A stretch of DNA of 52,280 nucleotides, taken from positions 1-52,280 of the forward strand of contig CAINRW010000019.1 in the NCBI GenBank assembly GCA_903852815.1, in the 5' to 3' direction. The position numbers were made by a program, and so were the translations under genes. Below are positions 38,614-47,118 of this stretch, piece after piece. The notes beneath the pieces are model-generated. The model searched no databases and was not told where the DNA came from. It saw only the letters and a list, made by a program, of their open reading frames with translations. Numbering within the stretch: position 1 is the stretch's first letter; each line of letters begins with the position of its first letter. Source of the stretch: an uncultured Actinomycetes bacterium (GTDB taxonomy: Bacteria > Actinomycetota > Actinomycetes > Nanopelagicales > Nanopelagicaceae).

Positions 38614-40060
38614 TCCAAAGGGATTCTTAACTACGCCACGTGAAACTCCAACGCGCAGAGCTGTTGACGTTCGCATTCAAGATTGGCGTGAAGTGTATGA
38701 GCCACAAAGTTTTGAGCACCTGCAGAAACAAGCTGGGCGCTGCATGGATTGCGGTATTCCTTTTTGTCACTCTGGATGCCCGCTCGGAAATCTAATTCCT
38801 GAGTGGAATGACTTAATTTGGCGCGGCGATAAAACAGAAGCAATCAATCGACTACATGCAACAAATAATTTTCCAGAGTTCACTGGACGTTTATGCCCAG
38901 CACCTTGTGAGACTGCTTGTGTTGTAGGAATTAACCGCGATGCAGTAACTATTAAACAAGTGGAGCTTCGCACGATTGAAGAAGCCTTTGACTCTGGAAA
39001 TGTTAAACCGCTTGCTCCAGATCGTATTTCTGGAAAGACGGTCGCAATTATTGGTTCAGGGCCAGCAGGTTTGGCTGCCGCGCAGCAGTTAACGCGTGCA
39101 GGGCACACAGTGGCAGTTTATGAACGGGCTGAAAAAATTGGCGGTTTATTGCGCTATGGAATTCCTGAGTTCAAGATGGAAAAACATATTTTGGATCGCA
39201 GACTTTCCCAGATGGAGAAAGAAGGAACACGTTTTCGTGCAGGAGTAGATGTTGGCCAAGAAATTACTGGTGCCGATTTGCGCAAGAAATACGACGCAAT
39301 TGTTTTGGCAGTAGGTGCAACTAAGTGGCGCGACTTGCCAATTCCTGGTCGTGAACTAAAAGGCATCTATCAAGCCATGGAGTTCTTGCCATGGGGAAAT
39401 AAACAAGCACTGGGTGAAGTAGAAACTCCACCAATTAATGTCACTGGAAAGCACGTCGTTATTTTGGGTGGTGGAGATACCGGCGCTGATTGCTTAGGAA
39501 CTTCAACACGTCAAGGAGCTGCAAGCATCACGCAGTTAGAAATTATGCCGCGCCCGACAGAGGAGCGACCAGCTTCCCAACCTTGGCCAACGTATCCAAT
39601 GATCTATCGAGTTTCTAGTGCGCATGAAGAAAAAGACAATCGCATGTTTTCTGTAAGTACTGAGGAATTTATCGGCGATGAAAATGGAAATTTGCGTGCG
39701 TTGCGCATCGTGGAAACAAAATTTGAGAATGGAAAATTCGAACCTATTCCTGGAACACAAAAAGAGATTCCAGCAGATTTTGTTTTCTTGGCAATGGGAT
39801 TTACTGGTCCTGAGCAATCTCCAATAATTTCCCAACTCGAAGTAGAGCTCGATGAACGGGGAAACATCAAGCGAAATGCTAACTTTGAAAGTAGCGAAGA
39901 AGGCATTTTCGTTGCAGGCGATGCTGGCCGCGGCCAATCGCTGATTGTGTGGGCCATCGCAGAGGGCAGAAGTACTGCAGCGGCAGTTGATAGATATCTC
40001 ACTGGAGAGACACAACTGCCTTCGCCGATAGAGCCAACTACTCGTCAGCTAATGGTTTAA
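38606..40060 (+). CDS. gltD: Glutamate synthase small subunit GltD
   Basis: GltD takes electrons from NADPH through FAD and 4Fe-4S clusters to GltB. The 484-residue product has two Cys clusters near the N terminus ([17 protein letters not shown] and [13 protein letters not shown]), the FAD loop [15 protein letters not shown], the NADPH loop [15 protein letters not shown] and the C-terminal [15 protein letters not shown] 38606 has GGAGG 9 nt upstream; the TTG at 38597 would add three residues. The stop codon overlaps the putative -10 of pyk. Confidence 0.96.
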   Translation: MADPKGFLTTPRETPTRRAVDVRIQDWREVYEPQSFEHLQKQAGRCMDCGIPFCHSGCPLGNLIPEWNDLIWRGDKTEAINRLHATNNFPEFTGRLCPAPCETACVVGINRDAVTIKQVELRTIEEAFDSGNVKPLAPDRISGKTVAIIGSGPAGLAAAQQLTRAGHTVAVYERAEKIGGLLRYGIPEFKMEKHILDRRLSQMEKEGTRFRAGVDVGQEITGADLRKKYDAIVLAVGATKWRDLPIPGRELKGIYQAMEFLPWGNKQALGEVETPPINVTGKHVVILGGGDTGADCLGTSTRQGAASITQLEIMPRPTEERPASQPWPTYPMIYRVSSAHEEKDNRMFSVSTEEFIGDENGNLRALRIVETKFENGKFEPIPGTQKEIPADFVFLAMGFTGPEQSPIISQLEVELDERGNIKRNANFESSEEGIFVAGDAGRGQSLIVWAIAEGRSTAAAVDRYLTGETQLPSPIEPTTRQLMV

Positions 40061-40063
40061 GGT
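40058..40063 (+). promoter_or_regulatory. -10 box of pyk, leaderless type, overlapping the gltD stop
   Basis: TAAGGT begins at the TAA of gltD and ends 6 nt before the pyk ATG at 40070. The same hexamer precedes the traR-like gene. No Shine-Dalgarno is present. Confidence 0.45.
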
Positions 40064-40069
40064 AGCCCA

Positions 40070-41509
40070 ATGCGTAGAGCGAAAATTGTGTGCACCATGG
40101 GTCCAGCTGTTGAGTCACCTGAAAAAGTTAAGGAACTCATCGATGCGGGAATGAATATGGCCCGTTTGAATCTTTCTCATGGATCCTATGAAGAGCATCA
40201 GGGTCGTCTCGATCGCGTTCGTGCGGCGGCAAAAGAGGCAGGCCGTCCAGTTGCAATTTTGGTCGATCTGCAGGGACCAAAAATTCGTTTGGCTCGTTTT
40301 GCTGCTGGCCCACATGATTTAGCTCGCGGCGATATTTTTACAATCACAACTGATGAAGTTGAAGGCACAAAAGAACGCGTTGGTACTACGTACAAAGGGT
40401 TACCAGGAGATTGCAAAGCCGGAGATCGTATTTTGATCGATGATGGAAAAGTTACTGTTGAAGTAATTGAAGTCAAAGGAAATGACGTAGTAACTAAAGT
40501 TATTGAACCTGGCGCAGTGAGCAATAACAAAGGCATAAACCTTCCAGGTGTAGCCGTATCTGTTCCAGCGCTTTCTGAAAAAGATATCGATGACTTGCGC
40601 TGGGGATTGCGCGCCGGTGCAGATTTCATCGCGCTCTCATTTGTGCGAAGCGCTGAAGACATCAAAGATGTTCACAAAATCATGGATGAAGAAGGTTTCC
40701 GAGTTCCAGTAATTGCGAAAATTGAAAAGCCGCAAGCCGTTGAAAATCTTGTTGGAATTGTGGAAGCCTTCGATGGCATCATGGTTGCTCGCGGTGATCT
40801 CGGTGTTGAACTTCCAAATGAAGATGTTCCACTAGTTCAAAAAATGTGTGTTGAGCTAGCTCGCGATATGGCAAAGCCAGTAATTGTTGCGACTCAAATG
40901 CTTGATTCAATGATTACCAATTCTCGTCCAACACGCGCCGAGGCAACAGATTGTGCAAATGCTGTTCTCGATGGTGCAGATGCATTGATGCTCTCAGGTG
41001 AAACAAGTGTGGGAGATTTTGCAATTGAAGCCGTACAAACAATGGCGCGCATTATTCAGAAAACTGAAGAAGGCGGACTCGATCGAATTCGCCCAATTAA
41101 AACTGCTCCACGCACGAAAGGTGGCGCAATTACTAAGGCGGCCACTGAAGTTGGCGCAATTCTTGGCGCTAAGTACTTAGTTGCATTTACTCAAAGCGGT
41201 GACTCGGCCCGTCGAATGTCGCGTCTGCGCTCACCAATTCCAATTCTTGCAATGACTCCAGAATCTGGAACGTACAACCGTCTTGCACTTTCATGGGGTG
41301 TGGAGTCAATGCTTACTCCAGTTGTCGGTGCAACTGACGAGATGGTCAAATTAGTAGATAAGTCATTACTTGATTCAGGTCGCGCACATACTGGCGATGA
41401 AGTCATAATCGTGGCTGGCTCGCCTCCAGGAATTCCTGGTTCAACCAATGCCATGCGCGTTCATCGCGTTGGCGACGCAGTTGCTGGCGTAGCAGCGGCT
41501 TACCGCTAA
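40070..41509 (+). CDS. pyk: Pyruvate kinase
   Basis: Pyruvate kinase converts phosphoenolpyruvate and ADP to pyruvate and ATP. The 479-residue product has KIVCTMGPA at the N terminus, MARLNLSHGSYEEH, DLQGPKIRL, the active-site signature VIAKIEKPQAVENL with the catalytic Lys, MVARGDLGVELP and KPVIVATQMLDSM, followed by the C-terminal domain. Length is that of ordinary actinobacterial enzymes. It lies 9 bp after gltD. Codon use leans slightly more to AAG/ATC-type codons than the mur genes, compatible with high expression. Confidence 0.97.
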   Translation: MRRAKIVCTMGPAVESPEKVKELIDAGMNMARLNLSHGSYEEHQGRLDRVRAAAKEAGRPVAILVDLQGPKIRLARFAAGPHDLARGDIFTITTDEVEGTKERVGTTYKGLPGDCKAGDRILIDDGKVTVEVIEVKGNDVVTKVIEPGAVSNNKGINLPGVAVSVPALSEKDIDDLRWGLRAGADFIALSFVRSAEDIKDVHKIMDEEGFRVPVIAKIEKPQAVENLVGIVEAFDGIMVARGDLGVELPNEDVPLVQKMCVELARDMAKPVIVATQMLDSMITNSRPTRAEATDCANAVLDGADALMLSGETSVGDFAIEAVQTMARIIQKTEEGGLDRIRPIKTAPRTKGGAITKAATEVGAILGAKYLVAFTQSGDSARRMSRLRSPIPILAMTPESGTYNRLALSWGVESMLTPVVGATDEMVKLVDKSLLDSGRAHTGDEVIIVAGSPPGIPGSTNAMRVHRVGDAVAGVAAAYR

Positions 41510-41533
41510 GATTTCACCCGCTGGTAATTAAAA

Positions 41534-41606
41534 GCCTCGGTACTCCAACGGTAGAGAGGGCAGTCTCAAACACTGCATAGTGTCGGTTCGAATCCGACTC
41601 GGGGCA
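41534..41606 (+). tRNA. tRNA with CAA anticodon (Leu by code) but class I structure
   Basis: Acceptor GCCTCGG (41534-41540) pairs with TCGGGGC (41599-41605), with two G-U pairs, and A73 follows. The D arm has a 3-bp stem (CTC/GAG) and GG in the loop. The anticodon stem GCAGT/ACTGC is perfect, with loop CTCAAAC and anticodon CAA at 41567-41569. The variable loop has only 5 nt (ATAGT), then the T arm GTCGG-TTCGAAT-CCGAC. CCA is not encoded. Leucine tRNAs normally have a long variable arm, so identity is uncertain although A73 fits leucine. It lies between pyk and the ANTAR regulator. Confidence 0.85.
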
Positions 41607-41640
41607 CGCACGTTAGGCATCCTGGAAGGATGAATAAAAC

Positions 41641-42216
41641 ATGGGTGTTCGCATTCTGGTTGCTGAGGATGAAGCACTTATCCGCATGGATCTTGTCGAA
41701 ATGTTGCAAGGTGCAGGTTATGAAGTAGTTGCCCAAGCCAGCAATGGGCAAGAGGCGATTGAACTAACTAAAGAACATAAACCAGATTTAGCAATTCTCG
41801 ATGTCAAGATGCCGGTTCTGGATGGAATTTCAGCGGCAGAGCAGATTATTGAACTTGCTCCCGTGCTTATGTTGACCGCATTTTCACAAAGAGAGTTAAT
41901 TGATCGAGCTCGCGATGCTGGCGTCATGGCTTACGTTGTTAAACCTTTCACAATTGGCGACTTAGTTCCTGCAATTGAAATCGCCATAAGTCGTCACACC
42001 CAGATGAAATCATTGGCTGAAGAAGTTGCTGATTTGCATGAGCGACTTGAAACGCGCAAAGTCATTGATCGAGCCAAAGGTATTTTGATGAAAGCTCTCA
42101 ATCTCTCGGAGCCAGAAGCTTTTTCCTGGATTCAACGAGCGGCCATGGATCGCCGGCTCACCATGAAGCAAGTGGCTCAGGCCGTCATTAGTCCGGACGC
42201 CGTACCTGAGCACTGA
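41641..42216 (+). CDS. pdtaR: ANTAR-domain response regulator (PdtaR type)
   Basis: The 191-residue protein has an N-terminal receiver domain with acidic pocket EDE (9-11), phospho-acceptor Asp54 (AILDVKMP), Thr79 and Lys101, and a C-terminal ANTAR RNA-binding domain (about 125-185; RKVIDRAKGILMKALNLSE and the AAMDRRLTMKQVA signature). ANTAR regulators bind paired RNA stem-loops to affect termination or translation. The architecture equals mycobacterial PdtaR (Rv1626), partner of a PdtaS kinase; that kinase is not in the window. GGAAGGA lies 10 nt before the ATG. It sits upstream of the liv genes, as the equivalent gene does in Streptomyces. Targets are not evident. Confidence 0.93.
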   Translation: MGVRILVAEDEALIRMDLVEMLQGAGYEVVAQASNGQEAIELTKEHKPDLAILDVKMPVLDGISAAEQIIELAPVLMLTAFSQRELIDRARDAGVMAYVVKPFTIGDLVPAIEIAISRHTQMKSLAEEVADLHERLETRKVIDRAKGILMKALNLSEPEAFSWIQRAAMDRRLTMKQVAQAVISPDAVPEH

Positions 42217-42257
42217 AGCCGGCGCATTGCGGTAAATCGTTACACAAAAATAACAAA

Positions 42258-42280
42258 ACTGAGACATATTTAGGCTCAGT
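42258..42280 (+). promoter_or_regulatory. Inverted repeat upstream of the livK promoter
   Basis: ACTGAG and CTCAGT flank an 11-nt loop, 6 bp before the putative -35. It may be a weak terminator of the regulator gene or an operator for livK. No U-tract follows. Just upstream, GTTAC-6-ATAAC-6-GAGAC (42239-42265) loosely resembles a GlnR half-site series. Confidence 0.35.
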
Positions 42281-42285
42281 CGCAC

Positions 42286-42315
42286 TTGTTACTAGGCGTG
42301 GCCTACCAGTACCCT
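42286..42315 (+). promoter_or_regulatory. livK promoter
   Basis: TTGTTA (42286-42291), an 18-bp spacer and TACCCT (42310-42315). The same -10 and spacer length occur at the rpsA promoter. The transcript would start near 42322 and carry a leader of about 38 nt. Confidence 0.5.
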
Positions 42316-42326
42316 CAACTCCTCCC

Positions 42327-42338
42327 TGTCCCGGGACA
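42327..42338 (+). promoter_or_regulatory. Perfect palindrome in the livK leader
   Basis: TGTCCCGGGACA is a perfect 12-bp palindrome just after the predicted transcription start, an operator-like place. Alternatively CCTGT (42325-42329) pairs with ACAGG (42344-42348), touching the ribosome binding site AGGAAAGG (42346-42353). Confidence 0.4.
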
Positions 42339-42359
42339 CAAGAACAGGAAAGGCAATAC

Positions 42360-43508
42360 ATGAACAAGAAGATCAAGCAATCCCTTGCGATTGTTACTGC
42401 TGCAGCCCTTGCATTTGGCTTAGCATCAGTTTCATCAGCAAGTGCAGCTGCGAAGACTTACACAATCGGTTACCAAGGTCCACTTTCTGGTGGAGAAGCA
42501 TCAACAGGTATCGATGAGCAAAACGCAGTTAAGTACGCAATCAAACTATTTATGGCTAAGAATCCAACAATCAAGATCAAGCTAGTTTCAATCGATGATC
42601 AGGGCGACCCAGCAGTAGCTGGAACAGTTGCTCCAGGAATCGGAACTAACAAGAGCATTCTTGGAATCGTTGGACCTGCTTACTCAGGTGCAACAATCGC
42701 ATCACTTCCTTATTACAAGGCTGGCGGATTAGCACTTATCTCTCCATCAGCAACACGCGTATCACTAACAGATCCAGCATCTCCTGACTTCGGTTCACCT
42801 GTATTCCACCGCAACGTGGCAACAGATGACAAGCAGGGTCCAGCGTTGGCTAAGTACGCAACAAAGGGTGTTTCAAATGCAAAGGTATTCATCTTTGATG
42901 ACCAATCTGCATATGCAGTACCTCTTGCAGGTTATGTAACTTCAGGTTTGAAGTCTGTATCAGGTGCTTCACTTGTTGGAACAGATTCAGTTCCTAACAC
43001 AACAACAGATTTCAGCCCAACAATTGCAAAGATCAAGACATCTGGTGCAAACGTTGTTATTTACACTGGTTACTACAGCCAAGCTGCAGTATTCATTAAG
43101 CAACTTCGTGACTCAGGTTCAACAGCAGTATTTGCTGGTGGCGACGGCGTATTCAACGCACAGTTCGCAGTTCTTGCTGGAGCATCTGCTGAAGGTTCAC
43201 GCCTTACAGGTGTAGCTGGACTTGCAGATGTCGGTGCAAAGGTTGAAGCAGCGTTCAAGAAGTCAATGGGCGTATCTTCAGGTGTTTATGCTGTTGAAGC
43301 TTTCGATGGCGCAAACATCTTCCTAAACGGAATCAAGGCTGGTAAGACAACTCGTGCTGCAATGCTCAAGTGGGTTAACTCCTACAAGGGCAAGGGCATC
43401 GGTGGAGCAACTCTTGGTTTCGACAAGAATGGTGACATCGCTGTTGGTGGATTCTCAGGATTCACAGTTACAAAGGGTCTACTAAAGAACACAGGTCCAG
43501 TTAAGTAA
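42360..43508 (+). CDS. livK: Branched-chain amino acid ABC transporter, substrate-binding protein LivK-like
   Basis: This exported protein binds branched-chain (possibly other) amino acids and delivers them to LivHM. The 382-residue product has a signal peptide: basic NKKIKQS, a hydrophobic stretch, and an Ala-rich cleavage region SSASAAAKT near residue 30. The mature part is a type I periplasmic-binding fold (TYTIGYQGPLSGGEA; VGPAYSGATIASLPYY; FDDQSAYAVPLAGYV). There is no lipobox and no Cys in the whole protein, unlike most actinobacterial binding proteins. AGGAAAGG lies 6 nt before the ATG. Codon use is strongly skewed (mostly AAG Lys, ATC Ile, GCA Ala), indicating very high expression. 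Confidence 0.93.
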   Translation: MNKKIKQSLAIVTAAALAFGLASVSSASAAAKTYTIGYQGPLSGGEASTGIDEQNAVKYAIKLFMAKNPTIKIKLVSIDDQGDPAVAGTVAPGIGTNKSILGIVGPAYSGATIASLPYYKAGGLALISPSATRVSLTDPASPDFGSPVFHRNVATDDKQGPALAKYATKGVSNAKVFIFDDQSAYAVPLAGYVTSGLKSVSGASLVGTDSVPNTTTDFSPTIAKIKTSGANVVIYTGYYSQAAVFIKQLRDSGSTAVFAGGDGVFNAQFAVLAGASAEGSRLTGVAGLADVGAKVEAAFKKSMGVSSGVYAVEAFDGANIFLNGIKAGKTTRAAMLKWVNSYKGKGIGGATLGFDKNGDIAVGGFSGFTVTKGLLKNTGPVK

Positions 43509-43535
43509 TTAACTAGCCCCAACGCTTAACAAGTC

Positions 43536-43583
43536 GGTGGGTGTTTTGGAAAACTCTTGAAAAAGAGGGCCAAGACACCCACC
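43536..43583 (+). terminator. Strong hairpin between livK and livH
   Basis: A 14-bp stem (GGTGGGTGTTTTGG at 43536-43549 with CCAAGACACCCACC at 43570-43583, one G-U pair) encloses a second hairpin CTCTT-GAAA-AAGAG (43554-43567). No U-tract follows, so it may act as a partial terminator or as a 3' stabiliser of a livK-only transcript. A small hairpin (43585-43599) follows. Confidence 0.65.
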
Positions 43584-43603
43584 ACTTGCGTAAGGCAAGG
43601 CTT

Positions 43604-43609
43604 TATAAT
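43604..43609 (+). promoter_or_regulatory. -10 box for livHMGF
   Basis: A perfect TATAAT lies 28 nt before the livH ATG, after the livK hairpin. With a start near 43616 the leader is about 22 nt and carries GAAGGAG before the ATG. No matching -35 at 17-18 bp. Confidence 0.5.
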
Positions 43610-43637
43610 CGCGCAGTTGCATTAGCGAAGGAGAACA

Positions 43638-44588
43638 ATGTTTAAAGTGCTGATTGACCAATTTTGGTCTCTCACAATTTCTGGAGTGGCTCTGGGATTT
43701 ATCTATGTTTTGATTTCTCTTGGGTACACCATGGTTTACGGCGTTCTACGCATGATTAACTTTGCAAACTCCGAAATATTTATGTGGGGAACTTTTGGAA
43801 CGGTCGTAACCAATCGAGATCTATTCCATTACACACAGTTGTCAGAACCTGCCAAGGGATTCAAATTAGTTTTTGTTCTCTTGAGCGCACTTCTTGTATC
43901 AATGGCCATTGCAGGCATAACTGCAGTCTTTGTTGAGTTCGTCGCTTATCGACGCTTGCGCGCTAAAGGCACAAATCGCTTAGCTACTTTAATTTCAGCT
44001 ATCGGTATTTCAATCGCACTTTCAGAAGTGATGCGTCTACTTACTGCATCACGTCCAGTTGGATCACCACGTGTTCTTGAAAAATTAATTTTGACTGAAG
44101 TGTGGGGCGCAAACATTCGTCTCGACACCGTAATTACGATTATTGCCGCCGCCATCATTTTCTTCATTCTTGAGCGCTTTATTAAGTTGTCTCGAATGGG
44201 TAAGGCGATTCGCGCAGTTTCAATGAATGAAGATGCCGCAAAACTTATGGGCGTCAACCTCAACCGTGTAATCACAACAACTTTCTTAGTAGGCGGTCTT
44301 GCTACAGGTGCAGCTGGATTCTTCTATGTAACAGTTTTCGAGTACACCAAATTTAATATTGGTTTCACAATGGGAATGGCAGCATTTACTGCAGCCGTAC
44401 TTGGTGGAATTGGAAATATTCGAGGTGCATTTTTTGGGGGAGTATCTCTTGGTCTCCTAGAAGTGTATGCATCAGCCGTACTAGGAACGCAGTGGAAGGC
44501 CGTAACAGTCTTCATCGTTTTGGTACTTGTCCTTCTCTTTAAGCCAAATGGATTATTTGGCGAAGCCGTTCAGACAACGAGGGCATAA
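43638..44588 (+). CDS. livH: Branched-chain amino acid ABC transporter permease LivH
   Basis: LivH forms one half of the membrane channel. The 316-residue product has about eight hydrophobic helices, the N-terminal family motif VLISLGYTMVYGVLRMINFANSE-like region (about residues 26-48) and the ATPase-contact loop KAIRAVSMNEDAAKLMGVN at about 190-210, then GGIGNIRGAFFGG. GAAGGAG stands 4 nt before the ATG. It begins the livHMGF run after the hairpin. Confidence 0.94.
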   Translation: MFKVLIDQFWSLTISGVALGFIYVLISLGYTMVYGVLRMINFANSEIFMWGTFGTVVTNRDLFHYTQLSEPAKGFKLVFVLLSALLVSMAIAGITAVFVEFVAYRRLRAKGTNRLATLISAIGISIALSEVMRLLTASRPVGSPRVLEKLILTEVWGANIRLDTVITIIAAAIIFFILERFIKLSRMGKAIRAVSMNEDAAKLMGVNLNRVITTTFLVGGLATGAAGFFYVTVFEYTKFNIGFTMGMAAFTAAVLGGIGNIRGAFFGGVSLGLLEVYASAVLGTQWKAVTVFIVLVLVLLFKPNGLFGEAVQTTRA

Positions 44589-44590
44589 TT

Positions 44591-45628
44591 ATGAAAATTA
44601 GAAATTATTGGAATCTTCGCGACTGGGGCGCAAGTGTTTGGGAAGGCGCAAATCGTACAAAGCGCGTGGCCATCGCATTAACCGCCATCGTTTTAGTCGC
44701 GCTACTACCTTTTGCTGGAGCTTCATTTTTAGCAACACCTATCGCTTCCTACGATGCAGTATTGGTTTACCCAGTCGGTATCTTTGTTTTGATGGCGTTA
44801 GGTCTCAATATCGTTGTTGGTAAGTCTGGAATGCTCGATCTTGGTTATGTTGCATTCTTTGCAATTGGTGCCTACACGATGGCATTGATGGGAACTCATA
44901 CCGGGTTAAATACTTGGGAAATCATGCCTTTCGGTATCGCCTTTGCGATGATTGCAGGCGTTCTGCTTGGTCTGCCAACTCTTCGACTGCGCGGTGACTA
45001 CCTAGCAATCGTTACTTTGGGCTTTGGTGAAATTGTTCGCCTAGTTGTTTTGAACTCAACATGGAGTAAAGGTCCTAATGGAATTGCAAACGTTCCAATG
45101 CCTCCAGATATCGGTCCACTAAAATTTAAACTCGATGATCAGAAGGTTTTCTTCTGGGTGGTGGTCATCATGATTCTGTTGACCATCTGGATGATTCGTC
45201 GCCTCAGTGTTCGTCGTCCAGGTCGTGCTTGGGAAGCTATTCGCCAAGATGAAGATGCCGCAGAACTTATGGGTGTACCAACGTTGAAATACAAGATTTG
45301 GTCATTCACATTAGGCGCGGCCGTTGGCGGAGCCGCAGGAGTTCTCTACGCTTCTAAAAACCTTTTCATCGCACCAGAAATGTTTACTTTAAATGTTTCG
45401 ATTCTGATTCTCTCTTGTGTTGTTTTTGGTGGAATCGGAAATATCTGGGGAGTAGTTGTTGGAGCAACGATTTTGGGTTACTTGCCAGATCGCATCCGCT
45501 TCATTTCAGATGCTCGAATGCTTGTTTTTGGAACTGTTCTCGTTGTAGTTATGAATTTCCGTCCAGATGGCTTGCTTCCACGTAAGAAGCGCGAAAAAGT
45601 TATCGTTAAGAAAGAGGTGGTTGCATAA
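44591..45628 (+). CDS. livM: Branched-chain amino acid ABC transporter permease LivM
   Basis: LivM is the second permease half. The 345-residue product has a cytosolic N terminus of about 30 residues, about ten hydrophobic segments, the motif [20 protein letters not shown] near residues 76-95, [16 protein letters not shown], and the coupling loop [16 protein letters not shown] at about 215-232. It follows livH by 2 bp and overlaps livG by 1 bp. Confidence 0.94.
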   Translation: MKIRNYWNLRDWGASVWEGANRTKRVAIALTAIVLVALLPFAGASFLATPIASYDAVLVYPVGIFVLMALGLNIVVGKSGMLDLGYVAFFAIGAYTMALMGTHTGLNTWEIMPFGIAFAMIAGVLLGLPTLRLRGDYLAIVTLGFGEIVRLVVLNSTWSKGPNGIANVPMPPDIGPLKFKLDDQKVFFWVVVIMILLTIWMIRRLSVRRPGRAWEAIRQDEDAAELMGVPTLKYKIWSFTLGAAVGGAAGVLYASKNLFIAPEMFTLNVSILILSCVVFGGIGNIWGVVVGATILGYLPDRIRFISDARMLVFGTVLVVVMNFRPDGLLPRKKREKVIVKKEVVA

Positions 45629-46404
45629 TGTCTGAAACTCTTCTTTCCTTGCAAAATGTCACAATGAAATTTGGTGGCGTTACTGCACTTGGGGATGTCA
45701 GTCTTGAAGTTAAGAAAGGCGAAATCCTCGCGCTCATTGGTCCAAATGGTGCTGGTAAGACAACTGTTTTCAATGTTGTCACAGGCGTCTATAAACCAAC
45801 GAGCGGAACGATTACTTTTGCAGGTAAGCAAATCACGAAGCAAAAGCGTTTTGAAATTACCCAAATGGGAATTGCACGTACTTTCCAAAACATTCGCCTG
45901 TGGGGCGATATGACAACTCTTGAAAATGTCATCACTGCAACTGATGCACATAAAAAGAGCGGACTCGTTGGAGCGCTTTTCGGTCTTCCACGTGCCCGTC
46001 GTGAAGAGCGTGAAAACCGAGAACGCGCACATGAGATCTTGAAGTTCATTGGAATCGATGAGTACTCAGATCGCCTTGCAAAGAATCTGCCTTATGGTGT
46101 GCAACGACGTCTTGAGATCGCTCGAGCTATGGGTACAAACCCACAGCTCTTGTTGCTCGATGAACCAGCTGCAGGCTTTAACCCGGCAGAAAAAGTTGAA
46201 CTAGCAACGCTGATTAAGAAGATTCGCGATGCAGGCTATACCGTGCTTCTCATCGAGCATGACATGTCACTGATTATGGGAATCTCAGATCGTGTTGCAG
46301 TTCTAGATTTTGGAATCAAGATTGCAGATGATCTACCAAGTAAAGTTCAAAACGATCCAAAGGTGATTGAGGCCTATTTAGGAGTACCAGCTGATGCGTC
46401 TTGA
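45628..46404 (+). CDS. livG: Branched-chain amino acid ABC transporter ATPase LivG
   Basis: LivG is one of the two ATPases of the importer. The 258-residue product has Walker [13 protein letters not shown] (about residues 38-49), the Q loop in [10 protein letters not shown], the ABC signature [15 protein letters not shown], Walker [11 protein letters not shown] and the H-loop IEHDM. The LivG-type insertion between the Q loop and signature is present. It overlaps livF by 11 bp. Confidence 0.95.
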   Translation: MSETLLSLQNVTMKFGGVTALGDVSLEVKKGEILALIGPNGAGKTTVFNVVTGVYKPTSGTITFAGKQITKQKRFEITQMGIARTFQNIRLWGDMTTLENVITATDAHKKSGLVGALFGLPRARREERENRERAHEILKFIGIDEYSDRLAKNLPYGVQRRLEIARAMGTNPQLLLLDEPAAGFNPAEKVELATLIKKIRDAGYTVLLIEHDMSLIMGISDRVAVLDFGIKIADDLPSKVQNDPKVIEAYLGVPADAS

Positions 46405-47116
46405 AATTAAGGATTTACATGTCCACTACGGCAAAATTGAAGCAATCAAAGGAATCTCTGTTGTCGTAAATGAGGGTGAGATTGTTACTCTCATTGGAGC
46501 TAACGGTGCTGGTAAGACAACTACATTAAAAACGATTTCTGGTCTTCGCAAAGTAAGTTCAGGCGCAATCATTTTTGATGGTCAAGACATTTCAAATGTG
46601 CCTGCCCATGAGCGCGTTGATTTAGGCATTTCACAAGCACCTGAAGGTCGAGGAATCTTTCCTGGAATGACAGTTCTTGAAAATCTTGAAATGGGTAAAT
46701 TCCACCGTAAGAATCGCAAAGCTGAGATGGATGAAGATCTCGATAAGGTCTACACCTTATTCCCACGCCTGAAGGAGAGAATTTCTCAAGCTGGTGGAAC
46801 TCTTTCTGGTGGCGAACAGCAGATGTTAGCCATTGGTCGCGCACTTATGTCACGTCCAAAGGTTTTGCTGCTTGATGAGCCTTCAATGGGTCTTGCACCA
46901 CAAATGATTGCAAATATTTTCCGCATCATTACTGAAATTAATAAAACTGGTGTGACGATTTTGTTAGTTGAGCAAAATGCCCAGCAAGCTCTACAACGTG
47001 CACATCGTGCCTATATTTTGGAGACAGGAAATGTAGTTAAAGAGGCCAAAGCCTCTGATCTACTTAACGATCCTGCAGTACGTGAGGCATACCTTGGAAC
47101 GGGTGCTCACTCGTAA
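46394..47116 (+). CDS. livF: Branched-chain amino acid ABC transporter ATPase LivF
   Basis: LivF is the second ATPase. The 240-residue product has Walker A GANGAGKTTTLK, the LivF motif APEGRGIFPGMTVLENLEMG, signature LSGGEQQMLAIGRAL, Walker B VLLLDEPSMGLAP and VEQNAQQAL at the H-loop (Gln in place of His nearby, as is normal for LivF). It ends 2 bp before the end of the convergent thioesterase gene. Confidence 0.95.
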   Translation: MRLEIKDLHVHYGKIEAIKGISVVVNEGEIVTLIGANGAGKTTTLKTISGLRKVSSGAIIFDGQDISNVPAHERVDLGISQAPEGRGIFPGMTVLENLEMGKFHRKNRKAEMDEDLDKVYTLFPRLKERISQAGGTLSGGEQQMLAIGRALMSRPKVLLLDEPSMGLAPQMIANIFRIITEINKTGVTILLVEQNAQQALQRAHRAYILETGNVVKEAKASDLLNDPAVREAYLGTGAHS

Positions 47117-47118
47117 CA

